A program made the translations under genes and the position numbers. Under the pieces are notes generated by a model. The model did not search any database, was not told where the DNA came from, and saw nothing but the letters and a program-made list of their open reading frames with translations. From positions 496,001-560,000 of the forward strand of contig NZ_CP114767.1 of NCBI RefSeq assembly GCF_027359925.1: DNA of 64,000 nucleotides. The letters are read 5' to 3'. The stretch's first letter is position 1. Every line of letters starts with the position of its first letter. Positions 51,650-60,656 of this stretch are shown piece by piece. Source of the stretch: Hymenobacter canadensis. Its GTDB lineage: Bacteria; Bacteroidota; Bacteroidia; Cytophagales; Hymenobacteraceae.

Positions 51650-51703
51650 GGAGTTAATGCGTAGGGCCTGGTGCTTGGTGCATAGGCACTTGGGCAGGCG
51701 GGT

Positions 51704-51743
51704 AAAAAACAGGCTGCCGGCCCCCTGGAGGGTCGGCAGCCTG
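51704..51743 (-). terminator. Terminator between the 118-residue gene and rluF
   Basis: Hairpin CAGGCTGCCG (51710-51719)/CGGCAGCCTG (51734-51743); on the minus strand UUUUUUACCC follows. It ends the transcript of the upstream gene, 29 nt past its stop. Confidence 0.8.
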
Positions 51744-51772
51744 CAAAGATACGGTATAGCGCGGCGGCAGCC

Positions 51773-52129
51773 TTACACCGATGGCCGGGTTTCGCGGAAA
51801 AGCGCAAACAAGGCCGTTTCCAGTTCGGCGGGCAGCGTGGGTGGCAGCACGGGGCGCAAGGCCAGCGCCGGGCCGGTGCCAGTAGGCGTGTAGGTGCCTT
51901 CTGAGGCATTGAACTGCAGCCGGCCCTGTGCAAACTCACGCTGCTGCTCGTCGCCGTCGGCGTTCATCGACACGAAGGTGAGGTGGCTGAGCTGGCGGCT
52001 GGTACGGTCGAAATACAGCCAGAAATACACGTCGCCGGGGTTGGCACTCTGCACATCAAGGCGCTTGATTTCGAAGATGCTGGCCGTGGCGGATTCCAGC
52101 AGGAAAAGGGGACGATAGGGGAAGGTCAT
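51773..52129 (-). CDS. Hypothetical protein
   Basis: 118 residues from the ATG at 52129 (MTFPYRPLFLLESATASIFE); the frame upstream to 52195 reads through a repeat arm. All-beta-looking: FEIKRLDVQSANPGDVYFWL, FVSMNADGDEQQREFAQGRL, then a helix PAELETALFALFRE. No signal peptide. No family recognised. It is flanked by a palindrome upstream and a terminator downstream, so probably monocistronic. Confidence 0.65.
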   Translation of the reverse strand: MTFPYRPLFLLESATASIFEIKRLDVQSANPGDVYFWLYFDRTSRQLSHLTFVSMNADGDEQQREFAQGRLQFNASEGTYTPTGTGPALALRPVLPPTLPAELETALFALFRETRPSV

Positions 52130-52155
52130 GGGGGTAGTATGCGAGGGACTAAGAA

Positions 52156-52253
52156 CTGTCATCCTGAGCTTGCGAAGGATCCTGTCACGCTGCAACGAGC
52201 CGTTTGGTAGTAATCCAGGCGTGATAGGGTCCTTCGCAAGCTCAGGATGACAG
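52156..52253. repeat. Palindrome (CTGTCATCCTGAGC family)
   Basis: Arms 52156-52190 and 52219-52253, 35 nt with a few mismatches, containing CTGTCATCCTGAGCTTGCGA. Third copy of the family also seen at 44012-44118 and 47095-47187. Confidence 0.85.
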
Positions 52254-52277
52254 GCGGTTGGGCTGCTTCTGCAGCTT

Positions 52278-53354
52278 CTACAGCTTCACCTTTTTCTCGC
52301 CCCGGTCCACGGCTTTCATCCACCGGATCAGGCCGCGCATGTAGGTGGGCTGGTCGTCGTAGAAGCTCATGTGCGAGCCGTTGGGGCAGATGAGGGCGGT
52401 GCCATGCTGCACCTTCTGGGCCACCATGCGCATGTGCTCGGGGTCCATGGTGTCGTACTTGCCGCCGATGCTGAGCACCGGCACGCGCAGCTTGGGCAGG
52501 TCGGGCACGCGGTTCCAGTTGAGCAGCTTGCCCGACACGCCAAACTCGCTGGGCCCCTGCATCGTCACGTACAGCGACTGGTTCATTTTGGCGAAGGAGC
52601 GGTTCACGGGCTCGGGCCACTCGGCCGGCGGGCGGCGCAGAATGTGCTCGGCGTAGAAGTTGGGCAGCAGCAGCTCCATGTAGCGCGGGTTCTGGAAGTC
52701 CTTGCGCGCCTCAATGGCCCGGATTTCCTTCAGCACCTCGGGCTTGAACTGCGGGGCCAATACCTCCTCAGCATACTTGCCGTAGTCGGGAATGCTCATC
52801 ATCATATTCGAGATGACGAGGCCCTTTAGGTGCTGCTGGTACTTGAGGGCGTACTCGGCGGCCAGGATGCCACCCCAGCTGTGGCCGAGCAACACGAAGT
52901 TGCTGCTGTCGAGCTTCAGGGCCTGGCGCACCTGCTCCACTTCCTCCACGTAGCGCGGCAGGCTCCACATGCTGGTATCCCGCGGGTTGTCGGAGTTGCC
53001 GCAGCCGAGCTGGTCGTAGTAGATGATTTCCACGCCTTCGCGGGGCAGGAAGCTCTCCATGCACTCGAAGTACTCATGCGTGGCGCCCGGGCCGCCGTTG
53101 AGCAGCAGCAGCTTCAGGCGCGGGTTGTTGCCGATACGCTTGGTCCAGACGTTGAACTTGCCCTTGGGCGTGTTGATGGCCACCATCTGCACGCCGCCAG
53201 TCTGCAGCTTCGTGGTGTCGGGGGCGGGGAAGTAGCTGCTGAGGCTGGGCGTTTCCGTAGCGCCGGTTTCGGTGGGAGCGGGGGCGGAGCAGGCGGCTAA
53301 CAGGCCCAGCAGAAGCAGGCTGAGCGGGGTCGATGAAAGTAGCTTTTTGAACAC
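52278..53354 (-). CDS. Proline iminopeptidase-family alpha/beta hydrolase (lipoprotein)
   Basis: 358 residues from a GTG at 53354, which gives a lipoprotein signal (FKKLLSSTPLSLLLLGLLAA then Cys); the longer frame to 53465 has no sensible start. Alpha/beta-hydrolase: oxyanion region LLLNGGPGATHEYFECM, DQLGCGNSDNP, nucleophile Ser in LLGHSWGGILAAEYAL, late Asp in SIGGKYDTMDPEHM and His in CPNGSHMSFYDD. Matches prolyl aminopeptidases/proline iminopeptidases, which remove N-terminal Pro from peptides. As a lipoprotein it is in the periplasm or at a membrane. Confidence 0.88.
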   Translation of the reverse strand: MFKKLLSSTPLSLLLLGLLAACSAPAPTETGATETPSLSSYFPAPDTTKLQTGGVQMVAINTPKGKFNVWTKRIGNNPRLKLLLLNGGPGATHEYFECMESFLPREGVEIIYYDQLGCGNSDNPRDTSMWSLPRYVEEVEQVRQALKLDSSNFVLLGHSWGGILAAEYALKYQQHLKGLVISNMMMSIPDYGKYAEEVLAPQFKPEVLKEIRAIEARKDFQNPRYMELLLPNFYAEHILRRPPAEWPEPVNRSFAKMNQSLYVTMQGPSEFGVSGKLLNWNRVPDLPKLRVPVLSIGGKYDTMDPEHMRMVAQKVQHGTALICPNGSHMSFYDDQPTYMRGLIRWMKAVDRGEKKVKL

Positions 53355-53414
53355 GTAGCAGAGGGGCGAAGGTGGAAAAGTTAAACCTACCCAACTTCGC
53401 CGCCACCACCAAAC

Positions 53415-53450
53415 GCAAAGCGGGCCGCCCCACTGGAGCGGCCCGCTTGC
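53415..53450 (-). terminator. Terminator downstream of the YebC gene
   Basis: Perfect 10-bp GC hairpin AGCGGGCCGC (53419-53428)/GCGGCCCGCT (53438-53447), loop CCCACTGGA; minus strand continues UUGCGUUU, a weak U tract. It lies about 50 nt past the YebC stop. Confidence 0.6.
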
Positions 53451-53495
53451 GTACGAATCATCCACAAAATCCGTGAAATCCGGAAAATCCGTGAT

Positions 53496-54230
53496 TTAGC
53501 CGAGCGTGTGGTACACGGCCTGCACATCGTCGTCGTCCTCGAACTTTTCGATGAGGTTCATCACTTCTTCCAGCTCGTCGCCTTCGAGGTGCACGGTGGT
53601 GTTGGGTACGCGCTGCAGCTGCGCCGATACCACGTTCAGCTGCTTTTCTTCCAGTGCCTTCTGCATCTGGCCGAAGTCGGTGAAGGCGGTTTCTACTACG
53701 ATGTAGTGCTTCTCATTGCCGTGCTCGTCTTCGTCTTGGTCGGCGTACACGTCTTCGGCGCCGGCGTCAATCAGCTCCAGCTCCAGCTCGTCCAGCTCCA
53801 GACCTTCGGCGGCCAGCTTGAACACGCCCTTGCGGGTGAAGGTGTAGTCGGAGGAGCCGGCGGTGCCCAGGGCGCCGTTGCCGCGGTTGAAGTACATGCG
53901 TACGTTGGCCACGGTGCGGGTGGGGTTGTCGGTGGCAGTTTCAATCACCACGGCCACGCCGTGGGGCGCGTAGCCTTCGTACACCACTTCCTGGTAGTCT
54001 TTCTCCTCGCGGGAGCTAGCCCGCTTGATGGCGGCTTCCACCCGGTCTTTGGGCATGTTCACGCCCTTGGCGTTCTGCATGGCCGTGCGCAGGCGCGAGT
54101 TGGTATCGGGGTTGGCGCCCGACTCCTTCACGGCCATCACAATTTCGCGGCCGATGCGGGTGAAATCTTTGGACATCCGGTCCCAGCGCTTCATTTTGCG
54201 GCCTTTGCGGAATTCAAACGCGCGTCCCAT
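53496..54230 (-). CDS. YebC/PmpR-family protein
   Basis: 244 residues. Typical opening MGRAFEFRKGRKMKRWDRMS, then DFTRIGREIVMAVKESGANP, LRTAMQNAKGVNMPKDRVEA and EGYAPHGVAVVIETATDN, with later RKGVFKL and an acidic C-terminal half ending FEDDDDVQAVYHTLG. YebC-family proteins are described both as DNA-binding regulators and as factors helping ribosomes through difficult sequences such as polyproline; which applies here cannot be told. Confidence 0.94.
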   Translation of the reverse strand: MGRAFEFRKGRKMKRWDRMSKDFTRIGREIVMAVKESGANPDTNSRLRTAMQNAKGVNMPKDRVEAAIKRASSREEKDYQEVVYEGYAPHGVAVVIETATDNPTRTVANVRMYFNRGNGALGTAGSSDYTFTRKGVFKLAAEGLELDELELELIDAGAEDVYADQDEDEHGNEKHYIVVETAFTDFGQMQKALEEKQLNVVSAQLQRVPNTTVHLEGDELEEVMNLIEKFEDDDDVQAVYHTLG

Positions 54231-54430
54231 CTATAAGTAAGGTGATTAGGTGAGGAGGAAATTGGGTGAGTGGGTCCGGGCAGGGCCGAACGGGCCGCAA
54301 GTTAGCAGAAAGCCCGGCCGGGCGCAACGCACGCCGCCATCGTACCCCGAAGCAGCCCGGTGGCCCGGCGGTGCCGGGCTGCGCGGTAGCAGGTCGGTGA
54401 GCCGCCGCGCCGCCTTGGGGTACCGCCCGC

Positions 54431-54868
54431 TTACTGCGCCCGCAGGGTGTACACGCTCTGGTTGCCGGCCGGGTAGCCCAGGATAGTTAGCGTCAGGATG
54501 CCGTTGACCAGCCGGAAAGTGCCCTCGTCGGTGCGCGCCTGGCCTTTCTTGTCGGTGTAGACAAAGGCAATCCGGTCGGCGGTGAAACGGAACCGGCCCG
54601 TTTGGTCGAAGCGCATGGTGCCGCCGTTACCGGCAATGATCATAGCTTTCTGGTAGGTGCCATCGGGACGGAGGCTGAGTGTGCCGCCCACGCCCTTGGC
54701 GGCCATGGGCACGGCGCTGGTGCCCTTGTCGAGGATGGTGTAGCTGAGGTAGGTGTAGGTGCTGAAAAACGACGGAGCCAGCCGGGGCGTGGCCGCTGGC
54801 CGGACCTGGGCCTGCGCGGCCGGAGCCGCCAGCAGCAGGCCCGCCAGCAGCAAAAGAAGCTTATTCAT
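54431..54868 (-). CDS. Hypothetical secreted lipocalin-like protein
   Basis: 145 residues with a strong signal peptide (MNKLLLLLAGLLLAAPAAQA). The mature part is beta-rich: GVGGTLSLRPDGTYQKAMII, GGTMRFDQTGRFRFTADRIA, GTFRLVNGILTLTILGYPA. The repeated Gly-x-Tyr strands resemble small lipocalin/META-like domains found singly in Bacteroidota. Unknown function. Confidence 0.72.
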   Translation of the reverse strand: MNKLLLLLAGLLLAAPAAQAQVRPAATPRLAPSFFSTYTYLSYTILDKGTSAVPMAAKGVGGTLSLRPDGTYQKAMIIAGNGGTMRFDQTGRFRFTADRIAFVYTDKKGQARTDEGTFRLVNGILTLTILGYPAGNQSVYTLRAQ

Positions 54869-54892
54869 GCCCTAAGATACAGTGCGCCGGGT

Positions 54893-55315
54893 TTAGCAGC
54901 CAGCCTCCAAGAGCCAATGCTGCGCTTCCTCCATCTGGTCGAAGTCGAAGCTGGCCACGAAGGGCTGGGACGTATATTGGAGCGACGAGGCTACGCAGCT
55001 GCGGGCCGGCCAGTCCATGGCATTCACCCAGGCAATAGCTTCCATGCCGGCATGCTGCAGCTGAGGAACAAAGACAGAGCCGATCCAGATGGCTATTTCC
55101 TTCCATTCACCAAACGCTTCACTGCTGTCGTTGAGCAGGTGGGTGCTGCCAGTGTTGTACACTTCCTGCAGCAGCCGCTGGCAACCCAGCCGCACCGACT
55201 CAGAATCGTGCTGTCCTCGCCATTCTGCCAGCAAGTAATGGTGTTTGGGACTGTGGTAAATCATCAGCGAAGCGGAGTCTACCAGAACGCGTAATGGGGG
55301 TAAGCTTAAAACCAT
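54893..55315 (-). CDS. Hypothetical SpoIIAA/STAS-like protein
   Basis: 140 residues from the ATG at 55315 (a TTG lies four codons upstream). Strand-helix pattern YLLAEWRGQHDSESVRLGCQ, RLLQEVYNTGSTHLLNDSSE, WKEIAIWIGSVFVPQLQHAG, EAIAWVNAMDWPARSCVASS and FVASFDFDQMEEAQHWLLEA. This resembles a group of SpoIIAA-like proteins common in Cytophagales, often regulators of unknown partners. Not certain. Confidence 0.65.
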   Translation of the reverse strand: MVLSLPPLRVLVDSASLMIYHSPKHHYLLAEWRGQHDSESVRLGCQRLLQEVYNTGSTHLLNDSSEAFGEWKEIAIWIGSVFVPQLQHAGMEAIAWVNAMDWPARSCVASSLQYTSQPFVASFDFDQMEEAQHWLLEAGC

Positions 55316-55484
55316 TGAAAATTGCAATTGTGATAGAAATTTAACCGGCTCATGAACAGGCTTCCAGGTGGAATAGTTCGGCTTTTTTTTGAATCAAAAC
55401 AGACTTAATAAATAAATAAATATATTTCTTGGATAGTATCGGCTGTTAATCTGTGCTGGCCGCAAATAATACTTTGGCACTACG

Positions 55485-55748
55485 GTGACTTTCATAAATA
55501 AGCTGATTCGGCCGGCGGTTGAGCTGCCCGAGGCTGATGTTTGCCTGGTGGGTTTGCCCCTGGATTTCGGGACGGTGCTGGAAGGCGGGCGGGCCACGGA
55601 AGCTGCTTTCCTGGCTGGTCGCCAGCGTGAAGTGCGGCTGTTTGAAATCATGGAGCTTAACCCGGTTTTCTACCGGGACCACCAGACGGCCCGGCTGGCG
55701 GCTACGGTGCTAACCGCTTACCTTACCGGCGTGGCGGCTGGGCGCTAA
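55485..55748 (+). pseudogene. Internally deleted arginase/agmatinase/formimidoylglutamase-like gene
   Basis: The 87-codon frame (GTG start) reads like the two ends of a ureohydrolase joined together. N-terminal: LPEADVCLVGLPLDFGTVLE, matching the first strand of arginase-type enzymes. C-terminal: REVRLFEIMELNPVFYRDHQ and TARLAATVLTAYLTG, matching the last strand and helix (the usual DIxExNPxxDxxxxTAxLA pattern). The middle of about 200 residues with the Mn-binding His/Asp motifs is missing; the junction lies near GGRATEAAFLAGR. The frame itself is open, so the deletion was in phase. Formimidoylglutamase (HutG) belongs to this family and a hutU remnant lies 2.3 kb away. Confidence 0.6.
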
Positions 55749-55796
55749 CCTGGTTTCGCCGCCCCGAATGCTACCCGTCCCTGAACTGTCCTCGCT

Positions 55797-56639
55797 GTGA
55801 AATACCCGCTTTTCGCCTTGCTGCTCGTAGCGCTGGCTGCTCCCGTGGCTGCCCAGACACCCCCTGTGCCCGCCTTTCAGTTCAAATGTGAAGACCATGC
55901 CAACACCCAGCTGCGCAAAACCTACTGCGAAACCCGCGACCTGACTTTGCCCGCCCCGCCGGCTGGCACGCCGCTTTCCGTAGATGCGCGCCTGAACGGC
56001 AGTATCACGGTGCGGGGGTGGGCCGGCGCCACGGTGCGGGTGCGGGCGCTGGTGCAGGCGTCCTCCGGCGAGCTGGCCGATGCCCGGGCGCTGGCAGCCA
56101 GTGTCCGGATCAGTACCAGCGGCCACCAGGTGCAGGCCGCCCGCGCCAACGGCAGCCTCGACGACTGGGGCGTGAGCTACGAGGTACTGGTGCCCACCAA
56201 TACCAGTCTGGCGCTGCACGCCACCAACGGCGGCCTGCGCCTCGAAAATGTGCAGGGCACCATCCGCTTCGAAACTACCAATGGCGGCGTGCAGCTGCTG
56301 AACCTAGCCGGCGACGTACGCGGCAAAACCACCAACGGCAGCTTGGCCCTGGTGCTAACCGGCGCCACCTGGGACGGCACCGGCTTCGATGTGCAGACTA
56401 CCAGCGGCAGCATACGGTGCGAGGTGCCGGCCACCTACGCGGCCACCCTCACTGCGCGCACCACCAACGGCCGCGTGAAAGCCTCGTTGGCTCCGGCCAC
56501 CCGCAAGCAGCTGCTACCCCGTAGCCTCATGGCCACCTTCGGCAAAGGCGGCCCGCAGCTGCGCCTTGCCACCATCAATGGCAGTATTGAGGTGCAGCAG
56601 CCGGCCGCCGGCTCGTCGCTAGCGCCCGGGAAAGAATAG
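55797..56639 (+). CDS. Secreted DUF4097-family beta-strand-repeat protein
   Basis: 280 residues from a GTG (VKYPLFALLLVALAAPVAAQ is the signal peptide). The body is a right-handed beta structure with repeats: SVDARLNGSITVRGWAGATV, LALHATNGGLRLENVQGTIR, FETTNGGVQLLNLAGDVRGK, TTNGSLALVLTGATW and DVQTTSGSIRCEVPATY, each with the T(N/S)G(G/S) turn typical of DUF4097. Extracellular or periplasmic; function unknown. A large hairpin follows at 56648-56720. Confidence 0.85.
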   Translation: MKYPLFALLLVALAAPVAAQTPPVPAFQFKCEDHANTQLRKTYCETRDLTLPAPPAGTPLSVDARLNGSITVRGWAGATVRVRALVQASSGELADARALAASVRISTSGHQVQAARANGSLDDWGVSYEVLVPTNTSLALHATNGGLRLENVQGTIRFETTNGGVQLLNLAGDVRGKTTNGSLALVLTGATWDGTGFDVQTTSGSIRCEVPATYAATLTARTTNGRVKASLAPATRKQLLPRSLMATFGKGGPQLRLATINGSIEVQQPAAGSSLAPGKE

Positions 56640-56647
56640 CGGAAAAC

Positions 56648-56720
56648 ACCGTGCCCCGACGGCCGACAGTCGGTTACAACCCGCTTGGGTGTAGCCGCCT
56701 GCCGGCCGTCGGGGCACGGT
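56648..56720. terminator. Large hairpin between convergent genes
   Basis: 18-bp perfect arms (56648-56665 and 56703-56720) containing GTGCCCCGACGGCC and its complement, with an inner CGGTTACA..TGTAGCCG hairpin. The flanks are AAAA on the left and AAAAAA on the right of the plus strand, so only the minus-strand direction ends in U; it probably ends the MBL gene's transcript and may also block the DUF4097 one. Confidence 0.75.
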
Positions 56721-56742
56721 AAAAAATGACGCGGTGCGGCTA

Positions 56743-57735
56743 CTAATGCCGCACTACCTCGCCGGTGCGCTCATGGCGCGGACCATCGGGCTCGGTGGTG
56801 GGATAGGCGTTCTGCTGATGCGTTTTCTGCTTCTTAACGAAGTACGCAGCGGCGGCCATGGCACCCAGGGCAGCGCCCACAATGGCGAGCTTGGTGCGCA
56901 GCGGATCGGAAGGGGCGGGGGGCACCGAGGCAACGCCGTTGGCGTCGAGGCGGGCGGGTTGCTGTACGTAGCGTCCTTTGGTTGGCATGGGGAAGTTATC
57001 GGCTAAGTGTTGGAGTCCTTGGGTGGCTTTGGGGCCAGTGATGACGGGGCCGTGGCCGCAGCCAATGGCCTCGGGGCGCAACACCGCCAGCTTCTGCACC
57101 GACTCGCGCACCTGCTGCCAGTCGTAGTTGAAGGGCGCGCCGGCCACGCTGATTTCGGGTACCTGCAGCAGCAGCTTCGGTACCGACTCGTGGTTGGCAG
57201 TAGCAAAGGCATCAGCGCCCAGCAGCGTGCGGTCCGACTCGCGGAACAGCGCCAGCTGGCCGGGCGCGTGGCCGGGTACGTGCACCCAGCGCCAGCCCAG
57301 CAGGTAGGGCACCTCCTCGGTGTCGGTAGGGAAGGCCTGCACGTAGCGGGAGAGCTGGAACGACTGTGGTGGGAAAAACCGCGCCACAAACGCCAGGGAG
57401 CCGCCGTTTTCCACCGTGGGGTCGGCGGCCGGGTACACGGCGCGGGCCGTGAGGAAGGGCAGCTCCAGCGGGTGGGCCAGCACCGGCACCTTCCAGTGCT
57501 CGGCCAGCGCCTGCACCGAGCCGGAGTGGTCCATGTGGCCGTGCGTCAGGATGATGGCTTGGGGATGGGTGCCGGGGTAGAACAGTTTGTCGGCGGCGGC
57601 AATGATGTCCTTGTCGGAGCCCGGTAGGCCGGTGTCTACCAGCACCCATTCGCCGGCATGGCCGGTTTCCACGAAATAAAGATTAACGAAGCGCTGAATC
57701 TGAAGCTGGGTTACGCCAGCGGCTACCTGTTTCAT
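56743..57735 (-). CDS. MBL-fold metallo-hydrolase with C-terminal membrane segment
   Basis: 330 residues. Metallo-beta-lactamase motifs: VDTGLPGSDKD, ILTHGHMDHSGSVQAL (HxHxDH), HVPGHAPGQLALF (third metal His), LLGADAF (bridging Asp) and GCGHGPVI. After the domain comes RTKLAIVGAALGAMAAAAYF, a single membrane helix, then a polar tail ending RTGEVVRH. Substrate unknown; the domain resembles hydroxyacyl-glutathione hydrolase-like or lactonase-like hydrolases. The C-terminal anchor suggests it faces one side of the membrane. Confidence 0.88.
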   Translation of the reverse strand: MKQVAAGVTQLQIQRFVNLYFVETGHAGEWVLVDTGLPGSDKDIIAAADKLFYPGTHPQAIILTHGHMDHSGSVQALAEHWKVPVLAHPLELPFLTARAVYPAADPTVENGGSLAFVARFFPPQSFQLSRYVQAFPTDTEEVPYLLGWRWVHVPGHAPGQLALFRESDRTLLGADAFATANHESVPKLLLQVPEISVAGAPFNYDWQQVRESVQKLAVLRPEAIGCGHGPVITGPKATQGLQHLADNFPMPTKGRYVQQPARLDANGVASVPPAPSDPLRTKLAIVGAALGAMAAAAYFVKKQKTHQQNAYPTTEPDGPRHERTGEVVRH

Positions 57736-58456
<721 letters not shown>

Positions 58457-58538
58457 ACTCGCAGCGGCTCCTGAGGGAATATTCTGCCTGCCGCCGTTGT
58501 TGCTTTCGTATCTTTCCTTAAACCAAGACCCGCAAGCC

Positions 58539-58769
58539 ATGACATTAGTATTGGTAGAAGTTTCCGACGATGCCGCTGTAGAGGCCCTGCGCCGGCAACA
58601 GGGCGTACGGGTAGTGGGGGTGGTGGCGGCAACCGCTGAGGCAGCACTGCCGCCGGTTGCGCCACCACGCAAGTGGGCTGGTGGGCTGGCTGCCATATCC
58701 ACCACCCCGGCCGAGGAATGGGACAAGCACTTGCACGAAATCCGAAACGAATGGGAGCGGGATATATAG
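58539..58769 (+). CDS. Probable type II antitoxin of a VapBC-like pair
   Basis: 76 residues from the ATG at 58539; a near-consensus -7 box (TATCTTTC, 58509-58516) lies upstream. MTLVLVEVSDDAAVEALRRQ and QGVRVVGVVAATAEA open a small protein ending in ISTTPAEEWDKHLHEIRNEW. The C-terminal WDKHLHEIRNEWERD amphipathic helix is the type that wraps a PIN toxin. It overlaps the toxin gene by 19 nt. The N-terminal DNA-binding fold is not identifiable. Confidence 0.7.
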   Translation: MTLVLVEVSDDAAVEALRRQQGVRVVGVVAATAEAALPPVAPPRKWAGGLAAISTTPAEEWDKHLHEIRNEWERDI

Positions 58770-59158
58770 CCGATACCAATGTCGTTATCGATCTGGTACT
58801 GGGTCGGCTGCCGATGTCCAGTGCCACTTGGCTCGATACGCAGTTGGCCGCACAGCAGATTGCCGTTTCTGTAATCACCCGTATCGAGTTGCTGGGAAAG
58901 CTTGTGCCTGATTCGGAAGCCTCATTTCTGCAGTCCTTCGTGCAAGCCGTGGCGATTTTGCCAATTGATGAGCCCGTCGTTCAGCAAACGATTCTGTTGC
59001 GTCAGCAGCACCGCATCAAGCTGCCCGATGCCCTTATTGCCGCCACTGCCATAGCGCACGGCCTGCCACTGCTCACCCGCAACGTCAGCGACTTCAATAG
59101 CATAATCGGAATACAAGTGCTCAATCCACATGAAGCAGCACAGCTGCCGCCTCTGTGA
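58751..59158 (+). CDS. PIN-domain ribonuclease toxin (VapC-like)
   Basis: 135 residues from the ATG at 58751 (MGAGYIADTNVVIDLVLGRL); the frame upstream to 58673 shadows the antitoxin. PIN-domain acidic residues: D in ADTNVVIDL, E in VITRIELLGKL, D in LPDALIAATAIAHG and the final NVSDFN. VapC toxins cleave tRNA or rRNA when free of antitoxin. The small paired gene upstream, overlapping start and lone location fit a chromosomal toxin-antitoxin locus. Confidence 0.85.
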   Translation: MGAGYIADTNVVIDLVLGRLPMSSATWLDTQLAAQQIAVSVITRIELLGKLVPDSEASFLQSFVQAVAILPIDEPVVQQTILLRQQHRIKLPDALIAATAIAHGLPLLTRNVSDFNSIIGIQVLNPHEAAQLPPL

Positions 59159-59334
59159 AGAAGGACGTCGAGTAATTACTGCTATTCCCACCCAACGCCG
59201 CCCGAGCCCCGCTCCGGCGGCGTTGCTCGTTCTAGGCTATCCGGGAAGAAAAAAGCAAAACCTACACCTCCGCTGTTCAGTAACCTATACCTGCGCCGGT
59301 CCATCACCGGCGCACCAACCAAAACCACGCAACT

Positions 59335-60063
59335 ATGAACATCGGAATCATTGGCGCCGGCCACATCGGCAGCGCCCTGGCCGTGCGGCTCACCAGTCTC
59401 GGCCATTCGGTATATATCGCCAACTCCCGCGGCCCTGAAACGCTCAAGGACGTGGCCCAAAAAACCGGTGCTACGCCCGTTACGGCCGAAGAAGCGGCCC
59501 GCCACGGCAGCGACATCATCGTGGTAACCATCCCGCTGAAAAACATTCCCGACCTGCCCAAAGACCTGTTCACCAGCGTGCCGGTTGAGGTGCCCGTCAT
59601 CGACACCAGCAACTACTATCCCCACCTGCGCGACGGCAAGATTGCGGAGCTGGAAACCGGCTCGCTGACCGAAAGCGAGTGGGTGCAGCAGCATCTGGGC
59701 CGCCCTGTGGTGAAGGTGTTCAACAACATCTACGCCGACCATCTGGAAAATAAGGGCCAGGACGCCGGCACGCCCGGCCGCATCTCGCTGCCCGTAGCCG
59801 GCGACGATGCCGCCGCCAAGCAGAAGGTAATGGCCCTGGTTGACGAGCTGGGCTTCGACGCCGTAGACGACGGCACCCTGCACGAGTCGTGGCGCCAGCA
59901 GCCCGGCACCCCGTCCTACGGTGCCGACCTGCCTGCCGACAAGCTGCGCGAGCATTTCGTGAGCCTCGGCACCGAGCGCACCGAGGCCCAGCACGCCGAG
60001 TACCTGGCCAACCACGCCAAGGCGGAGCAGGCTATGGAGGCCCAGGGCATCAAGCTGAAGTAG
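59335..60063 (+). CDS. F420-/NADP-dependent reductase family protein
   Basis: 242 residues. MNIGIIGAGHIGSALAVRLT is a Rossmann GxGxxG motif, followed by VYIANSRGPETLKDVAQ (NADP-type Ser-Arg), DIIVVTIPLKNIPDLP and VIDTSNYYPHLRDGKI. It belongs to the NPD (coenzyme F420:NADPH oxidoreductase-like) group; in F420-lacking bacteria these proteins have other or unknown substrates. The end is Ala/Glu-rich helix. A GC hairpin lies before the gene (around 59290) and a terminator after it. Confidence 0.86.
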   Translation: MNIGIIGAGHIGSALAVRLTSLGHSVYIANSRGPETLKDVAQKTGATPVTAEEAARHGSDIIVVTIPLKNIPDLPKDLFTSVPVEVPVIDTSNYYPHLRDGKIAELETGSLTESEWVQQHLGRPVVKVFNNIYADHLENKGQDAGTPGRISLPVAGDDAAAKQKVMALVDELGFDAVDDGTLHESWRQQPGTPSYGADLPADKLREHFVSLGTERTEAQHAEYLANHAKAEQAMEAQGIKLK

Positions 60064-60117
60064 CCAACGGCCCGGAGCAGTTCCGGCTGCGAGGTCATGG
60101 AAGTGCCTCGGCAAACT

Positions 60118-60160
60118 GAAAAGTGTCGCTTCAGGAAACTGAGGCGGCACTTTTCGTTTC
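60118..60160 (+). terminator. Terminator after the NADP-reductase-like gene
   Basis: Stem GAAAAGTG (60118-60125) with its complement CACTTTTC (60148-60155), a further CGC/GCG pairing inside, then GTTT. It lies 55 nt past the stop. Confidence 0.65.
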
Positions 60161-60221
60161 AGGTGATTACCACGAAAGCACCAGTTTCAACCCCTGCGTG
60201 GGTCTCCGCGTATCCGCACGT

Positions 60222-60656
60222 ATGCATCCTATTGTGCCTTGGCTACCCCTGCTGTTTATCCCTATTTTTGGAGCCTTCTGGTGTCTGGTTGTCTTCATGA
60301 TATCCCGCATGGGCTGGAGCCGCCTGGCTGAGGCGTATGCCGCAACCGAAGCCCCCGCCGCCGTGTACCGGCAGACACTAACCTATCTGCGCATTGGTGT
60401 GGCGAAGTACAATAATGCAGCTCGCATGGGCATCACCCCGGAGGGCCTGCACCTGTCCACCTGGAAAATTTTCTTTGTGGGCCACCCACCGCTGTTCATT
60501 CCCTGGTCGGCTTTTGGACTGGTGCAGGAAGAAACGTTTCTGTGGGTGAAAACCTACACCACCCACATCAGCTGCCCTAGCGGGGCCGTCCGCTTCCAGT
60601 TCACCAGCGACCAGTTGCGGGCCGCGCTGTCCACACCTTTGGGTGCTCCGCGGTAG
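60222..60656 (+). CDS. Hypothetical membrane protein
   Basis: 144 residues from the ATG at 60222 (MHPIVPWLPLLFIPIFGAFW), a better start than 60123, which reads through the terminator. One or two membrane segments (LPLLFIPIFGAFWCLVVFM), then a cytoplasmic part: GITPEGLHLSTWKIFFVGHP and PLFIPWSAFGLVQEE, ending GAVRFQFTSDQLRAAL. The PxxIPW motif is PH-like and common in small Cytophagales proteins of unknown role. Confidence 0.7.
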   Translation: MHPIVPWLPLLFIPIFGAFWCLVVFMISRMGWSRLAEAYAATEAPAAVYRQTLTYLRIGVAKYNNAARMGITPEGLHLSTWKIFFVGHPPLFIPWSAFGLVQEETFLWVKTYTTHISCPSGAVRFQFTSDQLRAALSTPLGAPR

